A DNA stretch of 6,195 bases from Rhodospirillaceae bacterium (GTDB lineage Bacteria; Pseudomonadota; Alphaproteobacteria; Micavibrionales; Micavibrionaceae), in assembly GCA_003452275.1 (NCBI GenBank), contig DMIT01000201.1, positions 1 through 6,195 on the forward strand. Reading direction: 5' to 3'. The notes beneath the pieces are model-generated. The model had not been told where the DNA came from, searched no databases, and saw nothing but the letters and a program-made list of their open reading frames with translations. A program made the translations under genes and the position numbers. Positions 1-5,608 of this stretch are shown piece after piece; positions within the stretch are counted from its first letter, which is position 1; the number at the start of each line of letters is the position of its first letter.

Positions 1-2
1 TT

Positions 3-455
3 ACCAAAGGCCATTTCCTGATGGTGGGGAATGGCGAGAATAAAAAATCAATGGCCTATGTCGGCAATGTTTCGGCTTTCCTCAACCACAGCCTGTCTTT
101 CGATAAAGGCCTACATATTTTTAATTATGTCGATAAACCGGATTACAGCATGAAAGATCTGGTTGACCTGATTAAACAACGGACCGGCATCAAAACATCC
201 AGTTTGCGCCTACCGAAAATCATCGGGCTGGGGGCGGGCATGATACTGGATGTGATTGCGCGCGCAACCGGTCGAAAACTGCCGATCAGTCGGGTAAGGG
301 TTGAAAAATTCTGCGCGACAACCGTGTTCAAAGCGGATCGCGTGGCCGCATCAGGCTTTGTGGCTCCGACAGCGCTCGAACAAGGGTTGATTGAAACGAT
401 TGACGCTGAATTTAACACCCAAAACAAGCGCGCAACCGGACAAGCAGCCGAATAA
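3..455 (+). CDS. NAD-dependent epimerase/dehydratase (extended SDR), C-terminal part, truncated by window edge
   Basis: The reading frame is already open at base 3 and ends at a TAA, giving the last 150 residues of a longer protein; the start and the Rossmann and YxxxK catalytic part lie left of the window. What is visible is the substrate-binding C-terminal region of a nucleotide-sugar SDR: a VGNG..KKSMAYVGN stretch near the start (typical of the 'V.D' region after the catalytic Tyr/Lys), then NYVDKPDYSMKDLV and LPISRVRVEKFC. I recognise this pattern from WbpV/GalE-like epimerases or C4-reductases of O-antigen and exopolysaccharide loci, acting in the cytoplasm on UDP- or lipid-linked HexNAc. 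The exact substrate cannot be told from this part. It converges on a WecA/WbpL-like transferase; in several O-antigen loci the two families make and load the first sugar, which supports the assignment. The last roughly 15 residues look like a disordered tail. Confidence 0.82.
   Translation, partial: TKGHFLMVGNGENKKSMAYVGNVSAFLNHSLSFDKGLHIFNYVDKPDYSMKDLVDLIKQRTGIKTSSLRLPKIIGLGAGMILDVIARATGRKLPISRVRVEKFCATTVFKADRVAASGFVAPTALEQGLIETIDAEFNTQNKRATGQAAE
412..455. other. Convergent 3' overlap of epimerase and transferase genes
   Basis: The plus-strand epimerase stop (TAA, 453-455) lies inside the minus-strand transferase gene, whose own TAA is at 414-412. The 44 bp shared here encode the non-conserved C-terminal tails of both proteins. 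No hairpin followed by a T-run is seen between or just beyond the two stops on either strand, so transcripts from the two sides probably overlap. Confidence 0.85.
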
Positions 456-1455
456 ATTTTTCTGATTGCAAGGTTAGAACAGTGTGCCCTACCCACAGGG
501 CCACCCATCCCCACCCTAGAACATAGTCAGGGATGCCCATTCTGATGCCGAAAAATCCGATGGCACCCAGCAAAGCAGAATAGGATAAAATCAGAATGGT
601 TGTCTGCCCCGCCGTAAAACCTGCATTGATGAAATGATGATGGAAATGGCGTCTATCCGGTGCGAATGGCGCGCGACCTTCCTTCAGGCGCGTGACCAAT
701 AACCCGAACGAATCGACAATCGGCAAGGCAATGATCCAGGCGATACTGACAGGCGTAATCACTGCATTCCCCCCTTGGGACAAAGTGATGGCATGCCATG
801 CAATCATCAACCCCAAAGCCATGCTGCCCGCATCCCCCAGAAAGATTTTAGCCTTTTTAAGCAAAGGCGACCGCATATTATAAACCAGAAATCCGGCCAG
901 ACAGGCCATCAAAATAGGTAATGGCCCGTTCACCATATGGCCAAAGTGCAGGACATCAGCCAGCAATAACCATCCCAAGATCAGCAAAGAATTTCCGCCC
1001 GCCAGACCATCCACGCCATCCATCATATTGACGGCATTCTGGATATAAACCACGCAGGCAATTGAAAAAGGAATAGCCATCCACGCCAGTTCAATGGAGC
1101 CGAAGCCGAGTAAGTTTCCCAGTGAATGAATCTGCGCCCCGCCGCCAACAACGATTGTAAAAGCCGCCAGAAAATGAATGGCGAATTTAAAGACCGCATT
1201 GACTTCCCATGCATCATCGATAATTCCCACCACAAGGATCAATCCCAAAGCAGCAAAAACAGCCCATGGCAGGGAACTATCAATCAGCATAGAAATCATA
1301 AAGACTATAAATACGACTACGCCACCCAACGGGGGAACGGGACTGTCATGTTGCTTCCGGCCTTCCGGCTTATCCACGAAACCTGCTTTTTGGGCCCATT
1401 GGCAGATAAGGGGGATAAGAGCCAGTACAATCAGAAAGGCAGATAATATCATCAT
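412..1455 (-). CDS. WecA/WbpL-type undecaprenyl-phosphate sugar-1-phosphate transferase (glycosyltransferase family 4)
   Basis: This 347-residue, very hydrophobic polytopic inner-membrane protein (about ten or eleven segments by eye) belongs to the MraY/WecA superfamily. It should move a HexNAc-1-phosphate from a UDP-sugar to undecaprenyl phosphate on the cytoplasmic face, the first step of O-antigen or related glycan synthesis. Family motifs appear in order: DKPEGRKQH with P..GG (28-45), the Mg-binding GIIDD (D80, D81), NAVNMMDGVDGLAGG (140-154, with D146 and D149), FLGDAGS (205-211, D208), and DRRHFHHHF (267-275), the counterpart of the WecA HIHH motif. The last motif and the absence of MraY-specific sequence favour the WecA/WbpL/TagO branch over MraY. 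Length is close to E. coli WecA (367). The ATG at 1455 is followed by a second ATG; a weak GGAA lies 8 to 9 bases upstream. The 3' end overlaps the convergent epimerase by 44 bp. It lies 35 bp downstream of the pilus-type operon on the same strand. The sugar specificity is unknown. Confidence 0.93.
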   Translation of the reverse strand: MMILSAFLIVLALIPLICQWAQKAGFVDKPEGRKQHDSPVPPLGGVVVFIVFMISMLIDSSLPWAVFAALGLILVVGIIDDAWEVNAVFKFAIHFLAAFTIVVGGGAQIHSLGNLLGFGSIELAWMAIPFSIACVVYIQNAVNMMDGVDGLAGGNSLLILGWLLLADVLHFGHMVNGPLPILMACLAGFLVYNMRSPLLKKAKIFLGDAGSMALGLMIAWHAITLSQGGNAVITPVSIAWIIALPIVDSFGLLVTRLKEGRAPFAPDRRHFHHHFINAGFTAGQTTILILSYSALLGAIGFFGIRMGIPDYVLGWGWVALWVGHTVLTLQSEKFIRLLVRLRACFGC

Positions 1456-1463
1456 TTCATTAT

Positions 1464-1467
1464 TTCC
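1464..1467 (-). promoter_or_regulatory. Weak ribosome binding site of the WecA-like gene
   Basis: On the minus strand a GGAA lies 8 bases before the ATG at 1455. It favours this ATG over the adjacent second ATG at 1452. The 35 bp between the upstream stop (1491) and this start shows no convincing terminator, so read-through from the pilus-type operon is likely. Confidence 0.45.
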
Positions 1468-1490
1468 ACGAAAGGCTCGGCAGAATGAAT

Positions 1491-2519
1491 TTAATTAGTA
1501 CCTTTCATGCGGATACGACCATCAGGTTCAATCCCTGGCTGCGCCGTTCCCTGAATGCTCAGGACACCTTTCGAATAACCGGCAGTGACCAATGCTTCCC
1601 ATTCCAGTCGTCCACCTTTGACTTCATAACGGACGAGCGTCCCGTCAATTTGTCCCAGATCGTCCAAAAGTTGTTGCAGACGCGCCGTATGTTTCAAAAC
1701 ATCATTCTGCGAAAGATTGGATGCTTTTTGCAATAAATCCATACTTGCGGTTTCGCTTTCCTCACGCACAGCCTCAAGATTGCGGTTCATCAGATTAAGA
1801 CCGACATATTGCAAGAACATAAAACCCAGCAGCCCGAGACTGACCACAATGCCCGAAAGGACAAGCATACGCGCTGTCCCACGGGACAGTTGTTCGCTGC
1901 GCAATTGCCGGTTTTTCCATGGCACGACATCGGCGATTTGCGGATTGATGGTGATGAAATTTGCTTCCATACTTTGAATACGCGGCAAAATCGTTCTGGC
2001 GGCACCAAAGAAAATCTGTAACCGCCCTGTTTCCACATCCCACCTGAGAGCAGAAGCCAGACCGTCTTTTTCGTAGATATAGACAGATTGCTTATCCCAG
2101 AATTCGCTATTCCCCGGCAAGGCCGCCGCCAAAGGGCACCAACTGTCAGGCGCAGAGGCCAGAGAAGTCGAAGGACAAGCCAGATACCAGACACGTTCAC
2201 CTTCGATCGTGTACACATAATGAACTTTTTCCGTGGCGCAGGCTTGGGACGCTGCATTCCAGACCGCTTCGTCTTCCATACCGGGAACATAGGGAATCCC
2301 GCCACCGATCAACTCACCCGGAAGATACGGTGTAAGACTTTCATTAAAATATCTTGCTTCACCGGAAAATCTGTCAGGCAGGGTTGGTTTCGGTTTTTGG
2401 GGAATTTTCTGTGGGGCATCATCCGCCGCATCCGCAGGCACACTTGCAGAATCCGGTGCCTCCGGCACTGAAGCATCATTTTTTTGTTTGTTCAGAATAT
2501 TTTTCAAATCAAATTTCAT
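1491..2519 (-). CDS. Bitopic inner-membrane protein of a type IV pilus/T2SS-like system (PilO/BfpC-like architecture)
   Basis: This 342-residue protein has no N-terminal signal. The layout is: a short basic/amphipathic start; a Pro/Ala/Asp-rich linker (about 14-48); a globular, presumably cytoplasmic region (about 50-205) with several Trp and three Cys (C94, C115, C128); one clear transmembrane segment (about 217-240, preceded by Arg/Lys); a heptad-like coiled coil (about 242-290); and a small C-terminal domain (about 291-342) that should be periplasmic. A cytoplasmic domain, one membrane pass and a periplasmic coiled coil is the plan of alignment-complex proteins such as R64 PilO, BfpC and GspL, which link the cytoplasmic ATPase to the periplasm. 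I recognise no family motif, so the assignment rests on architecture and position, directly after the GspF-type gene. The ATG at 2519 has an AAGGA six bases upstream, and the preceding stop is in the same frame. Confidence 0.6.
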   Translation of the reverse strand: MKFDLKNILNKQKNDASVPEAPDSASVPADAADDAPQKIPQKPKPTLPDRFSGEARYFNESLTPYLPGELIGGGIPYVPGMEDEAVWNAASQACATEKVHYVYTIEGERVWYLACPSTSLASAPDSWCPLAAALPGNSEFWDKQSVYIYEKDGLASALRWDVETGRLQIFFGAARTILPRIQSMEANFITINPQIADVVPWKNRQLRSEQLSRGTARMLVLSGIVVSLGLLGFMFLQYVGLNLMNRNLEAVREESETASMDLLQKASNLSQNDVLKHTARLQQLLDDLGQIDGTLVRYEVKGGRLEWEALVTAGYSKGVLSIQGTAQPGIEPDGRIRMKGTN

Positions 2520-2525
2520 TTTTTG

Positions 2526-2530
2526 TCCTT
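2526..2530 (-). promoter_or_regulatory. Ribosome binding site of the bitopic-protein gene, overlapping the upstream stop codon
   Basis: The minus strand reads TAAGGACAAAAAATG: the AAGGA uses the last two bases of the GspF-type stop codon (2531-2529) and lies six bases before the ATG at 2519. The spacing is ideal and fixes the start. It also suggests that ribosomes finishing the upstream gene can reinitiate here. Confidence 0.75.
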
Positions 2531-3749
2531 ATTCGCCCCCACCCATGAGACCACCCATCATACTATCCATACTCATATTCATGACAGTCAGGGCATAAAT
2601 CGCGCTACCAAATCCGATGGCCAGATAAACCCCCGTAAACAGGAACGCCAGCCAGATAATAATCTTGTGTTTTAACCTTGCCGCCTGCGCCCTCATCTCG
2701 GCGATTGATTCCATGATTGTAGCAACCTGTGATAAATCAGACAAGGTCGCAAGTTCAAGTCGTTCCGACCGGTTAAGCGGCTCTCGATCCAAGGCCGATC
2801 CCAAACCGACCCCGCGGGACAATTGTTCGTTGGCCTGTTCCCAGTAAGCAGCCACTTCGGGCGACGATGCAGCTTCTCCGGATTGCCTCAACGTATCGCC
2901 AATCGGTACATTGCTGCGCAACATGCGGGATGCGGCATTCATCGAATCGGCAAAGCTCAAATCACGCATATAACCCGATATTAAAGGAATTTTCCGTACA
3001 AGCCTTGCCGTCGGCCAGTCCCGCTTCCCTTTATTGATAAAGAACGAGAAAACACACCACGCCATAAATCCGGCAAACCCGAAGGCAATCCAGATCAATA
3101 AATCCCACGTCAGGGAGAGATTACCGACAACACGCGTATATTTTTCAAGGTCTTCACCTTCTTTCGGAGCATTATCCTTGAACCAGCCCAGAACCATGCC
3201 TTTCCCCCAGAAAAGGGATTGCACAATCGAAATCACGTCAAACGCCAGCCACCCCATCGTCCCCATAATCGCCTGCGTATTTTTGCGTTTCTGGGTGATG
3301 GCGTTAATGGCGTAGGGAATGCCTTCTGTCAATTTACCGGCGCGCTCACTGGCGGCAATAATCGCCAAGGTCGAGCGGTCAAAAATACTCAGGGCTTTCA
3401 GTGCATCGATAAGCCCCAACCCCTGCACCAATGCTTCGCGGGCGGGGGCCAGAATATTCTGGCGTGTGGGGTTTGTTTCACCTTCGATAATTTTCCACAG
3501 AGCCACGCCGGGGGACGTGGATGTCGAACGGAACATGATCCCGCGCAATAACTGAACCTGCCACCAGCTGGAGCGTGCCAGAAGCCGTTCAATCGGTGTC
3601 CGCGAATGCGGACGGATATTCAGGACATGCCCGCCGCGCTGACGTACGGCATCCCGAACATCGGCTTCGCTGGGCATATACATCGTCTCCGTCGACCGTT
3701 TGGGGCCGGATCGTGTATCATAGGCAATCTGTACAATCCACTGCTGCAT
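2529..3749 (-). CDS. GspF/PilC/PilR-family inner-membrane platform protein
   Basis: This 406-residue polytopic protein should form the inner-membrane platform on which the assembly ATPase acts, as GspF, PilC or plasmid R64 PilR do. A short N-terminal domain (1-47) has the family pattern of a beta-rich segment followed by SEADVRDAVRQRGG. Two GspF repeats follow: the first about 65-190, with ASERAGKL (133-140) matching the family's GE.sG.L element; the second about 255-390, starting IPLISGYMRDLSFADSM and carrying the LRSNVPIGDTL element. Three strong membrane segments lie at about 163-188, 211-238 and 363-388, as expected. The second-repeat counterpart of the GE.sG.L element is degenerate (SDLSQVATI). 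The C-terminus is an unusual Met/Gly-rich tail. The ATG at 3749 is fixed by an in-frame TAA two codons upstream and a GAGGTGA before it. The gene lies 19 bp after the ATPase gene and 9 bp before the next. Confidence 0.92.
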   Translation of the reverse strand: MQQWIVQIAYDTRSGPKRSTETMYMPSEADVRDAVRQRGGHVLNIRPHSRTPIERLLARSSWWQVQLLRGIMFRSTSTSPGVALWKIIEGETNPTRQNILAPAREALVQGLGLIDALKALSIFDRSTLAIIAASERAGKLTEGIPYAINAITQKRKNTQAIMGTMGWLAFDVISIVQSLFWGKGMVLGWFKDNAPKEGEDLEKYTRVVGNLSLTWDLLIWIAFGFAGFMAWCVFSFFINKGKRDWPTARLVRKIPLISGYMRDLSFADSMNAASRMLRSNVPIGDTLRQSGEAASSPEVAAYWEQANEQLSRGVGLGSALDREPLNRSERLELATLSDLSQVATIMESIAEMRAQAARLKHKIIIWLAFLFTGVYLAIGFGSAIYALTVMNMSMDSMMGGLMGGGE

Positions 3750-3760
3750 ATTTTACGCAT

Positions 3761-3767
3761 TCACCTC
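3761..3767 (-). promoter_or_regulatory. Ribosome binding site of the GspF-type gene
   Basis: On the minus strand a GAGGTGA lies just after the ATPase stop codon (TGA, 3771-3769) and 11 bases before the ATG at 3749. An in-frame TAA at 3755-3753 excludes any earlier start. A closer ATG inside the gap is out of frame. The long spacer may weaken initiation somewhat. Confidence 0.65.
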
Positions 3768-3768
3768 A

Positions 3769-5604
3769 TCAGGACTCGAGATAATTCAGCGCGGATTTGG
3801 GATCAACCAGACCATTAATGACCAGATCAATCAGACCACTGCGCCGTGTATGAACCACGACACCTTCCTGCTGAATCACATCGTTGACGTTGTGCATCAA
3901 TGCTTTGTAAATCTTGTCCCGATCACTCGGCCCAACGGTAATCATCAGCGCGTCCAGCAACAGCGTCCGTCCGGAAATTCCGGTACGGTTGCACAGGTCA
4001 CATCCGCTGGTGTTATGGCGGCGAACGATAATCGATGGTTCGACACCCAGCATGGATAATTCATGTTTCTCCAGAACATCCATCGCCCGTCCCTGATGCG
4101 CGCATCCTTGGCAGACCATCTTCACAAGACGCTGGTTAATGATACACCGCATTTGCTGGGACAACGTAAAGGTCGATGATCTTTCTTTATCCGTGGGCAT
4201 CAGGGATTTCAGACGTTCGAATGTCTGAAGCGCCGTGTCAGCGTGAACGGTGGAAATCACGGTATGCCCTGATTCCGCGGCTTTCAGGGCCGTTTCTACC
4301 GTGTCAGAATCCCGCAATTCCCCGATGACGATATAGTCAGGGTCATGACGCATGGCGGCGCGGATCAAGTCGGCGAATTCACCTCCCTTCATCCCCGGGC
4401 GAACCTGCCACTGGGTGGCGTAACGCAATTCATATTCAATCGGGTCTTCGATGGTCAGGACGTGCTTGCGGCGTCTGTCGATCTGCTGGATACAGGCATA
4501 CAGCGTGGTCGTTTTACCGGAACCTGTCGGGCCGGAGAGAATAATCAGACCACCACCCCCTTTGATTTCAGGGGATAAAGATTGCGCCAGATAATCGCCG
4601 ACATCTTCATGACGCTTGAATAATTCGTCAAACCCTTTGAGTGAAGCTCTGTCCAGCAAACGCAAAGTCAGTTTTTCACCGTCCTGCGCTTGCGGGCCGG
4701 CGGCCACACGCACGTCAATCACGCGCCCTTGCCACGAGAAACTGAACCGTCCGTCTTTCGGGGTGACACGGTCACCGAAGTTCATACCCGCATCACGTTT
4801 GATAAGGGTGGTCAGACGCGCCATCGCATCGGGCGGCAACAAATGGACAGGAACCATATCACCATCAATGCGGTATCTGATCCAGTTGGGCGCCGTCGGG
4901 TTATTATCCTGCAATAAGTGAATATCGGATACGCGCATCTGCAAAGATTCTGCCAGCATATCGCGCATAAACTGGTTCAATAAAATACCGTTATCCGTAT
5001 CGGATAACCAGGCAGATAGTGTTTTTTCGGTACGGTCGGCTGAGAGATCATGCACAGCGCGCATAGTTTGCAAAAGTTCTGCACGATCCCAGATTTCCGT
5101 TTCGATCCGCGTGACCATTAACCCGCTGCGGTTGGCGGTAGAAATCAATGCTTCGATCTGACGAGGGTTCAAATCATTCAATGGCGCGATTTTCAGGATA
5201 CCATCCACCAATCCGATCAAATGGATATTCAACGGCAACCATGATTGTACAGGTAAAATCTGGCGCAATTGGTCACCATTGGCATGGTCGCGAATGGCAG
5301 ATTTATCTTTGTCGTCTTCGTCAGAGACAATGGGCGTCCCCGCCATATCCAGCAATTGATCTGTAGAACGGACAACGCCTAGATCCATCAGCATCGGACG
5401 TTCGCGTTGAACCATATCCAGATAGCGCTCGCGCCCTTCACTGGCCTTTGACCTGCGCCGGTCACGCCATTGACGTCTTTCATTACCACTATACGCAGTC
5501 CCGTCACCGCCCGGTTTACGGCGATCTCCTGATTTCCTCTCTTCAATCGGCTCTTTCGCGGCAGAAGGTTCGGATGTTTGTGAAGGGTCTGTTTTCTGGT
5601 CCAT
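3769..5604 (-). CDS. GspE/PilB/PilQ-family pilus or secretion assembly ATPase
   Basis: This 611-residue cytoplasmic hexameric ATPase would drive pilus or pseudopilus assembly against the GspF-type protein encoded next. Residues 1-60 are polar, basic and probably disordered. A divergent N-terminal domain (about 60-185) follows, then the N2D domain (RYRIDGDM 243-250; GEKLTLRLLDR 309-319). The catalytic core has Walker A GPTGSGKT (358-365, K364), the Asp box TIEDPIE (384-390), Walker B PDYIVIGELRD (422-432, E429) and the His box SGHTVISTVHAD (445-456, H447 and H454). A zinc-type tetracysteine (C498, C501, C535, C538) is typical of assembly ATPases and is absent from PilT-type retraction ATPases. 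The frame stays open upstream to 5748, but the ATG at 5604 is preferred: it follows the preceding stop by one base, and the added residues would lie out of frame over the upstream gene. It lacks a clear ribosome binding site, which suggests translational coupling. All catalytic residues are present. Confidence 0.93.
   Translation of the reverse strand: MDQKTDPSQTSEPSAAKEPIEERKSGDRRKPGGDGTAYSGNERRQWRDRRRSKASEGRERYLDMVQRERPMLMDLGVVRSTDQLLDMAGTPIVSDEDDKDKSAIRDHANGDQLRQILPVQSWLPLNIHLIGLVDGILKIAPLNDLNPRQIEALISTANRSGLMVTRIETEIWDRAELLQTMRAVHDLSADRTEKTLSAWLSDTDNGILLNQFMRDMLAESLQMRVSDIHLLQDNNPTAPNWIRYRIDGDMVPVHLLPPDAMARLTTLIKRDAGMNFGDRVTPKDGRFSFSWQGRVIDVRVAAGPQAQDGEKLTLRLLDRASLKGFDELFKRHEDVGDYLAQSLSPEIKGGGGLIILSGPTGSGKTTTLYACIQQIDRRRKHVLTIEDPIEYELRYATQWQVRPGMKGGEFADLIRAAMRHDPDYIVIGELRDSDTVETALKAAESGHTVISTVHADTALQTFERLKSLMPTDKERSSTFTLSQQMRCIINQRLVKMVCQGCAHQGRAMDVLEKHELSMLGVEPSIIVRRHNTSGCDLCNRTGISGRTLLLDALMITVGPSDRDKIYKALMHNVNDVIQQEGVVVHTRRSGLIDLVINGLVDPKSALNYLES
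5452..5544 (-). other. Arg-rich duplicated motif in the ATPase N-terminal tail
   Basis: ATPase residues 21-51 contain two similar basic blocks, ERKSGDRRK (22-30) and ERRQWRDRRR (42-51), separated by a Gly-rich spacer. They share an ER(K/R)..(.)DRR(K/R) pattern and sit in an otherwise polar, probably disordered tail ahead of the folded N-terminal domain. The block could contact membrane lipid, nucleic acid or a partner protein; no function is established. Confidence 0.55.
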
Positions 5605-5608
5605 CTTA
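5605..5608 (-). promoter_or_regulatory. Stop-start junction (TAA-G-ATG) coupling the exported-protein gene to the ATPase gene
   Basis: The upstream gene ends at TAA (5608-5606), one base (5605) follows, and the ATPase ATG begins at 5604. The 20 bases before the ATG are A/C-rich and hold no Shine-Dalgarno-like run, so ATPase synthesis probably depends on ribosomes terminating on the upstream gene. This is inferred from spacing alone. Confidence 0.6.

Noticed and set aside
484..504. Imperfect hairpin (GTG-CCCT / AGGG-C-CAC) just after the epimerase stop, considered as a terminator
   Set aside because: It has a bulge, no following T-run, and lies inside the WecA-like coding region.
412..1455. 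Possible MraY (peptidoglycan lipid I synthase) identity for the transferase
   Set aside because: The HFHHHF motif, short length and the epimerase neighbour fit the WecA/WbpL branch, and no cell-wall division genes are nearby.
1790..2305. Minus-strand open frame of 171 codons within the bitopic-protein gene
   Set aside because: It is a shifted-frame shadow of the gene, with no recognisable domain and no independent start signal.
3503..3520. Short perfect inverted repeat CCACG / CGTGG
   Set aside because: A five-base stem inside the GspF-type gene is expected by chance and has no regulatory context.
3769..5604. Possible PilT-type retraction ATPase
   Set aside because: The large N-terminal region and the tetracysteine pair (C498/C501, C535/C538) are marks of assembly ATPases.
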